Shown: positions 18,353-26,588 of the stretch, piece by piece
Layout of the letters: each line of letters opens with the position of its first letter
Numbering within the stretch: the first letter of the stretch is position 1
From: Nevskia ramosa DSM 11499
Lineage (GTDB): Bacteria > Pseudomonadota > Gammaproteobacteria > Nevskiales > Nevskiaceae
DNA: 64,000 bases
Reading direction: 5' to 3'
NCBI RefSeq assembly: GCF_000420645.1
Contig: NZ_ATVI01000006.1
Coordinates: forward strand, 682,001-746,000
Position numbers and translations under genes: made by a program
The notes under the pieces: generated by a model
What the model was told of the DNA's origin: nothing
Seen by the model: only the letters and a program-made list of their open reading frames with translations
Database searches by the model: none

Positions 18353-20416
18353 TTGAATCGCATTCTCATGATCGCGGCGGGCGCCGCACTGCTGTATGGC
18401 TGCGGCAAGTCCGCCGACGCTCCGAAGACCGAAGCCGCGGCACCTGCGGCCGTTGCGGCACCGACCTCCGGCATCAATCCGGCGACCATGGATACCGCCG
18501 TCCGTGCCGAGGACGACACTTACCGGCACATGAACGGCAAGTGGCTGGACAGCTTCGAGATTCCGGCTGACAAGGCGCGCTATGGCTCGTTCACCAAGCT
18601 GGCCGATGACGCCGAACAACAGCTGCGCGAGCTGATCGAAGCCTCCGCCGCCAATGCCGAAGCGAAGCCGAACACCGAACCGCAGCAGATCGGCGATCTG
18701 TACAAGAGCTTCATGGACGAAGCCGGCGTTGAAGCGGCCGGCCTGAAAGCCATCGATAGCAGCCTGTCGACGATTGACGCGATGGCCGACAAGAGCGGCA
18801 TCCCGGGCCTGATGGCTGGCTTGTCGACCACCGGCGTCGGCACCCCGTTCGTCCCGTTCGTGCATCAGGACAACAAGGATTCGACCAAGTACGTCGTCGA
18901 TCTCTACCAGTACGGCCTCGGCCTGCCGGATCGTGACTACTACCTGAAGGACACCGACAAGTACCGCGAATCGCGCACCGGTTACGTCGCCCACATCGAG
19001 AAGATGCTGACGCTGGCGGGCGACAAGGACGCGGCCAAGAAAGCCAAGGCGGTCTTCGCGCTGGAAACCGCACTGGCCAAGGAGCAGTGGGACAAGGTCG
19101 CCAATCGCGATCCGGTGAAGACCTACAACAAGGTCGAGCTGAGCAAGCTCGACGCGCTGGCGCCAGGCTTCGACTTCAAGGCCTGGTTCACCGGTGCCGG
19201 CATGGCCGGCAAGCTCGATTACGTGATCGTCAGCCAGCCGACCTACATCACCGGCTTCGCCAAGCTGCTGCAGAGCCAGCCGCTCGACGCCTGGAAGGCC
19301 TATTTCAAGTGGAAGGTGATCGCCGAGTTCGCGCCGTATCTGCCCAAGGCTTTCGTCGACGAGAACTTCGCGTTCTACGGCACGGCGCTGCGCGGCATTC
19401 CGGAAAATCGTCCGCGCTGGAAGCGCGGCGTGGAACTGGTTGAGACCTCGATCGGCGAATCGCTCGGCAAGCTCTATGTCGAGAAGCACTTCCCGCCGGC
19501 CAACAAGGCGCGCATGGAAGCGCTGGTCAAGAATCTGCTGGAAGCCTACAAGCAGTCGATCGACACGCTCGACTGGATGAGCCCGGAAACCAAGAAGGAA
19601 GCCCAGGCCAAGCTCGCCAAGTTCGCGCCGAAGATCGGCTATCCGAACAAGTGGAAGGACTACTCGAAGCTGGTGATCAGCGGCAACGATCTGCTCGGCA
19701 ACGTCGCCCGCGCCAACGCCTACGCCTACCAGTTCGAACTGGCCAAGCTCGGCACGCCGATCGACCGCGAGGAGTGGGGCATGACGCCGCAGACGGTCAA
19801 TGCGTACTACAACCCGGAGAAGAACGAGATCGTCTTCCCGGCGGCGATCCTGCAGCCGCCGTTCTTCAATGCCGCCGCTGACGACGCCGTGAACTACGGT
19901 GGCATCGGCGCGGTGATCGGTCACGAGATCAGCCATGGCTTCGACGACCAGGGCGCGCAGTACGACGGCGACGGCAACCTGCGCCAGTGGTTCAGCGAAG
20001 CCGACCTGAAGAACTTCAAGGCCAAGACCGCCGCCCTGGTTGCCCAGTACGCGGCCTTCGAGCCGGTGAAGGGCTATCACGTCAACGGCGAGCTGACCCT
20101 GGGCGAAAACGTTGCCGACAACTCCGGCCTGACCATCGCCTACAAGGCCTACAAGATCAGCCTCGGCGGCAAGCCGGCGCCGGAGATCGACGGCCTGAGC
20201 GGCGAGCAGCGCTTCTACCTCGGCTGGGCTCAGGTCTGGCAGGGCAAGGACCGCGAAGCCGAAGCGATTCGCCGCCTGACCGTCGATCCGCATTCGCCGC
20301 CGTCGGTACGCGGCAACGCCACCCTGGTCAATCAGGCCGGCTTCTACGACGCTTTCAGCGTCAAGGAAGGCGACAAGATGTATGTCGCCCCGGAGAAGCG
20401 AGTCAGCATCTGGTAA
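18353..20416 (+). CDS. M13 family metallopeptidase lipoprotein (neprilysin/PepO-like)
   Basis: 687 residues. The TTG start at 18353 has an AGAGG ribosome binding site and gives a short lipoprotein signal (LMIAAGAALLYGC, lipidated Cys15), so the enzyme is periplasmic and membrane-anchored. The N-terminal M13 domain begins near ATMDTAVRAEDDTYRHMNGK. The catalytic domain has the zinc motif HEISH (His524, Glu525, His528) in VIGHEISHGFDDQG, the third ligand Glu585 and Asp589 in GENVADNSG, and the upstream substrate-binding NAYYNPEKNEIVFPAAIL. The C-terminal MYVAPEKRVSIW matches the family C-R-[VI]-W end in form but lacks the usual Cys. It cleaves oligopeptides. A strong terminator follows. Confidence 0.93.
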   Translation: MNRILMIAAGAALLYGCGKSADAPKTEAAAPAAVAAPTSGINPATMDTAVRAEDDTYRHMNGKWLDSFEIPADKARYGSFTKLADDAEQQLRELIEASAANAEAKPNTEPQQIGDLYKSFMDEAGVEAAGLKAIDSSLSTIDAMADKSGIPGLMAGLSTTGVGTPFVPFVHQDNKDSTKYVVDLYQYGLGLPDRDYYLKDTDKYRESRTGYVAHIEKMLTLAGDKDAAKKAKAVFALETALAKEQWDKVANRDPVKTYNKVELSKLDALAPGFDFKAWFTGAGMAGKLDYVIVSQPTYITGFAKLLQSQPLDAWKAYFKWKVIAEFAPYLPKAFVDENFAFYGTALRGIPENRPRWKRGVELVETSIGESLGKLYVEKHFPPANKARMEALVKNLLEAYKQSIDTLDWMSPETKKEAQAKLAKFAPKIGYPNKWKDYSKLVISGNDLLGNVARANAYAYQFELAKLGTPIDREEWGMTPQTVNAYYNPEKNEIVFPAAILQPPFFNAAADDAVNYGGIGAVIGHEISHGFDDQGAQYDGDGNLRQWFSEADLKNFKAKTAALVAQYAAFEPVKGYHVNGELTLGENVADNSGLTIAYKAYKISLGGKPAPEIDGLSGEQRFYLGWAQVWQGKDREAEAIRRLTVDPHSPPSVRGNATLVNQAGFYDAFSVKEGDKMYVAPEKRVSIW

Positions 20417-20445
20417 GCCATCGCGACATGCTTGTGCGATGAATG

Positions 20446-20472
20446 AAGGCCGGTGGCGACACCGGCCTTTTT
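20446..20472 (+). terminator. Intrinsic terminator after the M13 peptidase gene
   Basis: AAGGCCGGTG (20446-20455) pairs with CACCGGCCTT (20460-20469) around a GCGA loop, ending in TTTTT. A GC-rich stem with a U-tract on the plus strand, 30 bp after the stop codon. Confidence 0.88.
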
Positions 20473-20566
20473 CGTGGCCGCTTGCTAGGGCCTCGCTCGA
20501 CGCCGATGATCAAGTCAGGCCCGGCGCAAGACCGGGCCGAAGATTGGCTCACGCGAGGAGAAGCCG

Positions 20567-20758
20567 ATGAACCACGTATCGCCGCAGGACTGGGCCGCGC
20601 TGGCACGGATCGAACAGGGTCAATGCGCGCTTGAAGCCGAGGCTGCGCAACGTCTGCGCCAATGCGGCCTGATCGAAGCCAAGGCCGAGGATCGCTACAC
20701 GCTGACGCCGCAGGGCTGGCATGCGCTGCGCCAGCATCGGCGGCTCGATCCGGACTGA
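20567..20758 (+). CDS. Small winged-helix-like hypothetical protein
   Basis: 63 residues, with a good ribosome binding site (GAGGAG ending about 8 bp before the ATG). The sequence AQRLRQCGLIEAKAEDRYTL followed by TPQGWHALRQHRR resembles the end of a winged helix (helix, two strands carrying a small wing, helix) as in MarR-like or phage-type regulators, but the protein is too short to contain a full domain. I do not recognise a family. It ends 7 bp from the convergent alkyltransferase-like gene. Confidence 0.55.
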   Translation: MNHVSPQDWAALARIEQGQCALEAEAAQRLRQCGLIEAKAEDRYTLTPQGWHALRQHRRLDPD

Positions 20759-20765
20759 CCACTTT

Positions 20766-21140
20766 TCATGGGTCGATCAGCGGGCTGTCGCCGCCCGCCT
20801 GCCAGCCATAGCGGCGCAGGCTGACCCTGTCGTTCTCGAAGCGCACGCCCTCGGCGCCTAGCCGGCGCTTCTGCTCGCGATGTTCCTCGCTGAACTTCGG
20901 CAGCGAGATCTGGCCCGCCGCATTGATCACCCGATGCCAAGGCGTGGCGGCACCAGCTTCGAGCATGCCACCCAGCACCCGGCCGACCAGCCGCGCGCGC
21001 CCCGGATAACCGGCGATCCAGGCGATCTGGCCATAGGTGGAGACCCGGCCGGCCGGGATGCGGGCGATCGTTGCCAGGATCGCGATCCTGGCGGCATCGG
21101 CGTCGACCGGCGCCGATGGTTCAGTCGACCGGCGCGCCAT
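20766..21140 (-). CDS. Alkyltransferase-like protein (MGMT family without catalytic Cys)
   Basis: 124 residues from the ATG at 21140. The fold matches the DNA-binding domain of O6-alkylguanine-DNA alkyltransferase: IPAGRVSTYGQIAWIAGYPG with the flipped-base tyrosine (Tyr36), then RARLVGRVLGGML with the arginine finger. The active-site motif PCHRV is replaced by TPWHRVIN (Trp68), so it cannot accept an alkyl group. Proteins of this type (E. coli YbaZ, yeast Atl1) bind bulky O6-alkylguanine and hand it to nucleotide excision repair. It overlaps the 3' end of the NTF2-like gene by 20 bp, so the two are probably translated together. Confidence 0.88.
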   Translation of the reverse strand: MARRSTEPSAPVDADAARIAILATIARIPAGRVSTYGQIAWIAGYPGRARLVGRVLGGMLEAGAATPWHRVINAAGQISLPKFSEEHREQKRRLGAEGVRFENDRVSLRRYGWQAGGDSPLIDP

Positions 21141-21528
21141 ACAGAGCCGTGCCGCAGGCCACGCAGGCCTGGTCGTCGAAGTCGAAGATTTCCGCTGCCA
21201 GCAGACGCTGTCCACCCAGCGAAGCGACGTAGCGGATCAGCAAGGTGCCGGCATCCGGATCCCAGTGCGCGGCTTCGAAGCTGAACTGCAGGCTGGGAAT
21301 CGTGGCCAGCGCGGCCTGCCAATAAGCGCGCAGCGCCGGCTTGCCGCGAACAGTGCCGTGGCCAGTGATGGTCGCTGCCTTCGGGCTGCGGAAGCGGCAG
21401 TCATCGGCGAACAGCCGTAGCACGGCTTCGATATCGCGCGCGTTCCAGGCGGCGATCCAATTCAGCGCCCAACGCTGGGCGGAGGCGTGATCGGTCGGCA
21501 TCATGGTCATCGCGCTGTCTCCGGACAT
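21121..21528 (-). CDS. SnoaL/NTF2-like family protein
   Basis: 135 residues with the cone-shaped NTF2 fold pattern: WALNWIAAWNARDIEAVLRLFADDCRFRSP at the N-terminus, then GTVRGKPALRAYWQAAL and a run of beta strands (LQFSFEAAHWDPDAGTLLIRY). Such proteins are small hydrolases, isomerases or ligand binders. No catalytic set is clear here. The start may be the first ATG (21528) or one six codons later. It overlaps the alkyltransferase-like gene downstream, but a shared role is not established. Confidence 0.75.
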   Translation of the reverse strand: MSGDSAMTMMPTDHASAQRWALNWIAAWNARDIEAVLRLFADDCRFRSPKAATITGHGTVRGKPALRAYWQAALATIPSLQFSFEAAHWDPDAGTLLIRYVASLGGQRLLAAEIFDFDDQACVACGTALYGAPVD

Positions 21529-21658
21529 CGAGGAGAATTATCCTTGTGAACACCCGTTCAGGACGGGTTCAGAGTGCCGACGGCATTCTGCGCAGGTCGA
21601 ATCGAGCCCAGCAAGGCAGGGTCGACCTCTCTAAAACTTGATCTGTCTGGAGCACCTG

Positions 21659-22270
21659 ATGAACCGCAACCTGATTCCCGCCGTGATCGTCGCCACCCTG
21701 ATCGCTGCCGCTGGCCCGTCGTTCGCCCTCGGCGTCAATGCGGGTGCCGGCCTCGGCGTCAACGCCGGCGGGCTGCACACCAATGTCGATGCGGATGCCA
21801 AGGCCAAGCTCGATGCCGAAGCCGCTGCTGCCGCGAAAGCGAAGGCTGAGGCCCAGAGCGATGCCAAGTCGGCCGTCGATGCCCGCGTCAGCACCGGCGC
21901 CGAAGTCGGTTCCGATCCGAAGGCTGATGCCAACGCCGGACTCGGCCTGGGTCTCGGCCTCGGCAAGGCCGTCAAGGGCACGGCAGGTGCAGTGGGCGGC
22001 ACGGTGAAGGGTGTTGCCGGCGCCACCGGTGACGCCGCGAAGGGTGCCGCTCAGACCACCGGCAAGGCCGTGAAGGGCACCGCCGAAGCGACCAAGAACA
22101 CCGCGAAGGCCGGTGTCGGTGTCGCCAAGGACGCTGCAGTCGGCACCAAGAACGCGGTCGGCGGCGCAGCGTCGGCCACCGGCACTGCGGTGAAGAACGG
22201 CGCCAATGCGGCGGCCGGTGCGGCGAATGTCGACGTCAACGTCAAGGCCGGTGCCAGCGCCGGTCAGTAA
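21659..22270 (+). CDS. Secreted Ala/Gly/Lys-rich LEA-like repeat protein
   Basis: 203 residues starting at the ATG with GGAG 6 bp upstream (21659). A signal peptide, NLIPAVIVATLIAAAGPSFA, is followed by a low-complexity acidic Ala-rich stretch (DADAKAKLDAEAAAAAKAKA) and then about 95 residues of degenerate 11-residue-type units with Lys-Gly, Lys-Asn or Lys-Asp spaced regularly (GTVKGVAG, GDAAKGAA, GKAVKGTA, KNTAKAG, VAKDAAVG). The pattern resembles group 3 LEA proteins, which are natively unfolded and protect against drying or freezing, and might also fit an envelope-spacer role. No family assignment was possible. A 22-bp-stem terminator follows. Confidence 0.7.
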   Translation: MNRNLIPAVIVATLIAAAGPSFALGVNAGAGLGVNAGGLHTNVDADAKAKLDAEAAAAAKAKAEAQSDAKSAVDARVSTGAEVGSDPKADANAGLGLGLGLGKAVKGTAGAVGGTVKGVAGATGDAAKGAAQTTGKAVKGTAEATKNTAKAGVGVAKDAAVGTKNAVGGAASATGTAVKNGANAAAGAANVDVNVKAGASAGQ

Positions 22271-22278
22271 GCACTAGG

Positions 22279-22326
22279 GCAACGAAAAGCGGCCGGTCAC
22301 TCGCGTGACCGGCCGCTTTTCGTTGC
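22279..22326. terminator. Strong bidirectional terminator
   Basis: Perfect 22-bp inverted repeat (22279-22300 and 22305-22326, core AAAAGCGGCCGGTCAC) around a TCGC loop. It has an A-tract before and a U-tract after the GC stem on both strands, between the convergent LEA-like gene and the 172-residue hypothetical gene. Confidence 0.92.
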
Positions 22327-22345
22327 ACCGCCGGAAGGCGGCGAC

Positions 22346-22864
22346 TTAGCCCTGATGCAGCTGCGCGTAGATCTCTGCACGCAGCGGGCCGGACGCCCAC
22401 TTCACCAGCACGGCCGGGCAGGCTTCGGCTGGTGCGAAGCCGGCGGCGATGCGGAACAGATCGGCGGTGATCCGCTCGATCGCCGCGTGATAGCTCTTGA
22501 ACAGCGGGCTGCCGTCGGCATGCATGGTCTTCAGCGACGCCAGCAGCACCGACACCGGCACATACGGCGCGATGCGATCGAGGAGGCGTTCGAGCAGCGC
22601 CAGATCCTTGTCCTTCGGGCCTTCGTCCATGATCACGCTGACCAGCTTCGGATTGCCGCCAGTGCGGTCGGCCGACAGCTTTCGCAGCTTCGGATCACGC
22701 GCGTAGTACGCCGCCGAAGCCAGGATGATGAACAGCTCGTCGTAGGAATCTTCGGTGAAGTTGACGTCGTCCGGAATCAGGCCTTTCAGCGCGGGCTTGA
22801 AGGCCGCGAGCAAGCCGTGGAACTGCTCGTCCAGCCGCGCAAGGCGGCGGAATGATTCGCTCAT
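22346..22864 (-). CDS. Conserved-looking hypothetical protein, 172 aa
   Basis: Mostly alpha-helical soluble protein without signal peptide or membrane segment. It starts at an ATG with GGAG 8 bp upstream. Recognisable stretches are DSYDELFIILASAAYYARD, DKDLALLERLLDRIAPYVPV and FRIAAGFAPAEACPAVLVKW. The pattern of several amphipathic helices recalls helical-bundle proteins such as TerB-like ones, but the key residues of that family are not evident, so I leave it unassigned. It lies alone between a strong terminator and the phzF-like gene. Confidence 0.65.
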   Translation of the reverse strand: MSESFRRLARLDEQFHGLLAAFKPALKGLIPDDVNFTEDSYDELFIILASAAYYARDPKLRKLSADRTGGNPKLVSVIMDEGPKDKDLALLERLLDRIAPYVPVSVLLASLKTMHADGSPLFKSYHAAIERITADLFRIAAGFAPAEACPAVLVKWASGPLRAEIYAQLHQG

Positions 22865-22957
22865 CGATGCATCTCCGTGAATTCGTGAAGGCCGGCCGGC
22901 GCCTGGAGCCTGTTGATAACGCTGAATGAAGTATAGCGGCGCGGTCCGCCGTACCGG

Positions 22958-23860
22958 TTACAGCGGCAAGGTGCCGGACAGCACCGTCACCGCATGGCCC
23001 CCGACTCGCACAGCAATCACCGCGCCAGCCTGCTTGTCGGCCTCGATCTGCAGCACGCTCGGCCGGTTCATTTCCAACCCTTGATGAATGGTCCAGGCCA
23101 AGCAGCCATCGGCCTCCGGTGCGTCCATCGCCAGCCGACCGGCGAGCGCCACGGCGGCCGAGCCGGTGGCTGGATCTTCCTGAACCCCGGCACCGGGCGC
23201 GAACATGCGGGCGCGCAACTCGCCTTCGTAACCGCGTGCATAGACGTAGACCTGATGCGCCCAGCCGCCAGCCAGATGCTGACGCCAGCACGGGAGATCG
23301 AAGCTGATGCCGGCCATCAATTCCGGCGAGCGCAGCGGCACCAGCACATACGGCACGCCGCAGCTGATCAGCGCGGCAGCTTGCTCGGCGTAGCCGATGT
23401 CCTGTTCTTCGAGCCCGAGCATCGTCGCCAATGCCGCGGCCGACGGCGCATCAGGTCCGCGCTGCGGCAGCACCGCCGTAGTCAGCTCGCCGTAAGGCGC
23501 GCGGCCGGCGTCACGGCGCACCCGCACCGGCACCAGGCCGACGTTCTCCTCGAGCACGAAGCGCACATCGTCACCCTGCGGCGCCAGACCAAGTTCAGCG
23601 AGCAGGCAAGCCGTGCCGACCGTGGGATGGCCAGCAAATGGCATCTCGATTTGCGGCGTGAAGATGCGCACCTTGAAGTCGGCACCGGGCGCCGTCGGCT
23701 TCAGCACGAACACGGTTTCCGACAGATTGAATTCACGGGCGATGGTCTGCATCTGCCGCGTGTTCAGACCGTCGGCAGCCAGCACGACAGCCAGCGGATT
23801 GCCGCCGTAGCGCTGCTCGGTGAAGACGTCGAGGGTGTGGAACTGGAGGTGGGAACTCAT
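22958..23860 (-). CDS. PhzF-family isomerase/epimerase-like protein
   Basis: 300 residues from the ATG at 23860. PhzF proteins are two-domain enzymes of the diaminopimelate-epimerase fold. Recognisable segments are FHTLDVFTEQRYGGNPLAVV at the N-terminus, REFNLSETVFVL with the catalytic Glu, FTPQIEMPFAGHPTVGTACL and FAPGAGVQEDPATGSAAVAL. All family motifs are intact, so it should be active, but outside phenazine clusters (none is here) the substrate is unknown. Confidence 0.92.
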   Translation of the reverse strand: MSSHLQFHTLDVFTEQRYGGNPLAVVLAADGLNTRQMQTIAREFNLSETVFVLKPTAPGADFKVRIFTPQIEMPFAGHPTVGTACLLAELGLAPQGDDVRFVLEENVGLVPVRVRRDAGRAPYGELTTAVLPQRGPDAPSAAALATMLGLEEQDIGYAEQAAALISCGVPYVLVPLRSPELMAGISFDLPCWRQHLAGGWAHQVYVYARGYEGELRARMFAPGAGVQEDPATGSAAVALAGRLAMDAPEADGCLAWTIHQGLEMNRPSVLQIEADKQAGAVIAVRVGGHAVTVLSGTLPL

Positions 23861-23962
23861 GGCGATCGAAGAGACAGGTGAATGCGCGGACGAAACCTTA
23901 GCGCGATCCCGTGACTCGGCGCAGGCCACCGCAGTTCTACGTGGAACTGCACAGCGACGGGC

Positions 23963-24505
23963 CTACTCCAGCAACGCGGCCCAGGCAGCGCGCTTCGCTG
24001 CCGCGCTGACGCTGGCATTGGCCGGGCTGGTTGAAGGCAAGGCGATCAGCTTGATGGCCGACAGGCGCTCGCCGAGCATCGGCAGCACATGGCGACGGAA
24101 GGCATCACGCGCCGTGCCGCCGTTCAGTGCGATCACTTTCAGCTGCGGATGGCGATCAAGGAAGCCGGCGATATCGTTGGCCTGCTCGCTGCCGCGAACG
24201 ATGCTGGAATCGAGACTGCCAGGCCGCTCGCAAGCGCGCAGCACGTCCCATAGCGCGATGCCCTGCGCCTGCAGGCCGGCGATGCGCTCGGCGTAGGCAG
24301 CACTCGCCGGCACGCCGAACAGTGTCTCCATCATCGGCCAGAACTGGTTGCGCGGATGGCCGTAGTACTGCTGCGCGCGCAGTGACGCGATGCCCGGCAT
24401 CGAGCCGAGAATCAGCAGCCGCGCACCGGGCGGTTCCAGCGGCGCGAAGCTTTCGACAAGGGCGCCGCAAGGTACGAAAGCTGACTCCTGCCGCGCTTTC
24501 AGCAT
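23963..24505 (-). CDS. DNA-deoxyinosine glycosylase, UDG superfamily family 6
   Basis: 180 residues from the ATG at 24505, which overlaps the stop of the upstream lipoprotein gene by 7 bp. An upstream in-frame start at 24589 would lie inside that gene. Motif 1 is LLILGSMPGIASLRAQQYYG followed by HPRNQFW, and the C-terminal motif is LPSTSPANA. This set is typical of the hypoxanthine-DNA glycosylase (HDG) family, which removes deaminated adenine from DNA. Motif 1 has no polar catalytic residue as in classical UDG. Members usually have 160-180 residues. Confidence 0.85.
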   Translation of the reverse strand: MLKARQESAFVPCGALVESFAPLEPPGARLLILGSMPGIASLRAQQYYGHPRNQFWPMMETLFGVPASAAYAERIAGLQAQGIALWDVLRACERPGSLDSSIVRGSEQANDIAGFLDRHPQLKVIALNGGTARDAFRRHVLPMLGERLSAIKLIALPSTSPANASVSAAAKRAAWAALLE

Positions 24506-24975
24506 CCGCAGTAACCCACCAACGGCAGGATTGCGCGGCCCTTCGGGGTCTGGACGGACAACTGGCCTTTGAAGCGGCTGAGTTCGCAAAATTCCTGCTT
24601 CCGTGGGCAGACCCAGGTGCTGATCATCGAACCTCGTGCCGACACGGTCGGCGAACTTAGCTTGATGTCGGATTTTTCTCCGATGCGCTTCGCGTAGAAC
24701 GATGACGTCTCGACCTTCAGGCGGACAACCTCACCATTCACGAACATCGTTGCGGGTTCTTCGAGCTCCCACTGCAGCAGATAATCAATGCCTTCCGCCT
24801 GTTTGGGTGAACGAAATGCGCAACCGCAACCGCTGGCGACTTCGGACTCCAAGAGAGTGCCGAAACTGACTGGCCCTAGCTTGTATAGGGTCCGGCCGCT
24901 GTTATCGCTTCTCGCAGGCGCGCAGCCCAGCGCGAGGGTGAACAGCAGCGCTACTGGCTTCGAGTAGGGGTTCAT
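24499..24975 (-). CDS. Cysteine-containing lipoprotein, hypothetical
   Basis: 158 residues. The signal peptide MNPYSKPVALLFTLALGC ends in a lipobox, lipidated at Cys18. The mature part has six further cysteines, in SGCGCAF, WVCPRKQEFCEL and the very C-terminal GYCGC, suggesting disulfides in the periplasm. I do not recognise a family. The ATG overlaps the stop of the DUF885-like gene (TGATG), and the end overlaps the glycosylase gene, so the three genes are probably one transcript. A GTG three bases upstream is an alternative start. Confidence 0.65.
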   Translation of the reverse strand: MNPYSKPVALLFTLALGCAPARSDNSGRTLYKLGPVSFGTLLESEVASGCGCAFRSPKQAEGIDYLLQWELEEPATMFVNGEVVRLKVETSSFYAKRIGEKSDIKLSSPTVSARGSMISTWVCPRKQEFCELSRFKGQLSVQTPKGRAILPLVGYCGC

Positions 24976-26552
24976 CACATGAAGCCGCCCCCGATGATGC
25001 GACCCTGTTCATCGAGCTTCGGAAAGAATCGGCTGCGATCGCTGCGGAATTCGCGCGTGGTGATCATGCCCGGGCGCACCAGCAGCACGTCCGGATAGCG
25101 GGCGGCGAAGGCATCGAGTGTCGGCCGTGTGGCGATGAAGGCTTCGAAGTCGGCGAGGTCGTTGATGTCGGCGCCAGCAGCACCAGCGATCACGACATCA
25201 GGCTCGTCGGCCACCAGCATCGCCGGCGTGCGCGGCTGGGAGATCAGCTGGAAGAACTGCTGCCATTGCTCGGGCGAACCGGCGACGTCGCCGCCGTTCG
25301 CGCGAATGTAGTTGCCCACCAGCGCCTCGCCCCAGCTGTAGTTGATGATGTAGGCGCGGTACTTGTCGATGAACTTCAGCCGCTGCGCGGCGCGCTCCGG
25401 CGAGTACAGCAGGAAGCGCTGCATCCACTGCGAGGTGTCTGCGGCCGTGACCTGGCCATCGAGATAGCGGCGCGCCGCTTCGATGCCGGCCGGCACCAGT
25501 TCTCGCGCGGCGTTGACGATCTCCAGATAGCGCGTCGCATCCTTCGGATTCAGCCCGGCGGCCGTGAAAAGTTCTTTCGTGAAGGCCAGCCGTTGCTTGC
25601 CGAGGAAAGCCAGGCCCACGCCGTAATCCGCCGTGCCTTCGGCGATCAGCGATTGCGGCGAGAACAGCGCGTAGACCGTGTATTCCGGCCACTGCTGGCC
25701 GATGACCAGGCCGCTTTCGAGCAGCGTGTTGTAGACGTGATGGCCCGGATAGCCTTCATGCGAGGCCAGCTCGATGATCCGCGATACCGGAATCGGCAGA
25801 TCGGTATTGACCTCGATGCGGCTCGTCAGCCCGCCTTGATACCAGTTGTAGGCGCTCCAGGCCTTGTCCTTGACCAGGCTCAGCTCGAAGCGCTCGCCAG
25901 TTGGCAGCGGCAGATGCTTCGCGGCGCGCGCACGCGCTTCGTTGATCGCCAGTGTCATCACCGCCTGCAGCTTGGCCGGCGGCACGGCGTAACGCTCGAT
26001 GTAGCGGTTGTAGCGCGCGGCCAGCGTTCGCTGCGCATCGCCAGCCTGGCGCGGCAGCAGCTTTTCGATGCGCGCCAGCACCGGCGCGAAATCCGCTTCG
26101 ATGTAGTAGGGCGCTGCTGTGTCGTATAGCGCGCGAGCTTCGTCGTCGAAGCTGAACTTCTCGCCCTGCACGATCTGCGCGCGGGCAACGAGTGCGGCGA
26201 GCTGTTTCTTCAGGTACTCGCGGCGTTGGCTAAGCAACTCCTGCTGCGTCTGCGACTGCGGAGCGGCATCGACCTGCAGCAGCAGCGCCTGCGCTTCGGC
26301 TTCGATCTGGGCCGGTGCGAGTGCTGCGCGCTTGACCTCATCGCGCACCGCGGTCGGGCCGTAATAAGCATCGACGGTGTCGGGGTCGTGCTCGCCAAGC
26401 GCGAGCACCAGGCGCACATAGGCGTGGCCGATCTGGTTCATGTTCAGTGCGGGCACGGCAGCTTCCTGGGCACCTTCATCGGCCGCATCCGCAGCCTGCA
26501 CGGAACAGGTCATCAACAGCAGGCAGAGCAGTCGGCACAGGGAAAAACGCAT
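24975..26552 (-). CDS. DUF885-like exported metallopeptidase (HExxxxH)
   Basis: 525 residues. A signal peptide (MRFSLCRLLCLLLMTCSVQA) points to the periplasm. A helical N-terminal half precedes the motif ELASHEGYPGHHVYN, with His265, Glu266 and His271 in the spaced HExxxxH form of the DUF885/M3-like peptidases. A third ligand is likely in IAEGTADYGVG (Glu305). The C-terminal region includes the strongly basic-aromatic FIDKYRAYIINYSWGEALV. It starts 36 bp from the divergent M1 aminopeptidase, so the two peptidase genes share a very short promoter region. The start was chosen for the signal peptide; earlier in-frame starts would run through the M1 gene. Confidence 0.82.
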   Translation of the reverse strand: MRFSLCRLLCLLLMTCSVQAADAADEGAQEAAVPALNMNQIGHAYVRLVLALGEHDPDTVDAYYGPTAVRDEVKRAALAPAQIEAEAQALLLQVDAAPQSQTQQELLSQRREYLKKQLAALVARAQIVQGEKFSFDDEARALYDTAAPYYIEADFAPVLARIEKLLPRQAGDAQRTLAARYNRYIERYAVPPAKLQAVMTLAINEARARAAKHLPLPTGERFELSLVKDKAWSAYNWYQGGLTSRIEVNTDLPIPVSRIIELASHEGYPGHHVYNTLLESGLVIGQQWPEYTVYALFSPQSLIAEGTADYGVGLAFLGKQRLAFTKELFTAAGLNPKDATRYLEIVNAARELVPAGIEAARRYLDGQVTAADTSQWMQRFLLYSPERAAQRLKFIDKYRAYIINYSWGEALVGNYIRANGGDVAGSPEQWQQFFQLISQPRTPAMLVADEPDVVIAGAAGADINDLADFEAFIATRPTLDAFAARYPDVLLVRPGMITTREFRSDRSRFFPKLDEQGRIIGGGFM

Positions 26553-26588
26553 CGGATGGAAATTGTTGAAGCGGGGGAGTTCCGTATC

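Noticed and set aside
18149-20293. 714-codon minus-strand frame opposite the M13 peptidase
   Set aside because: Shadow composition; the plus strand has the full zinc peptidase.
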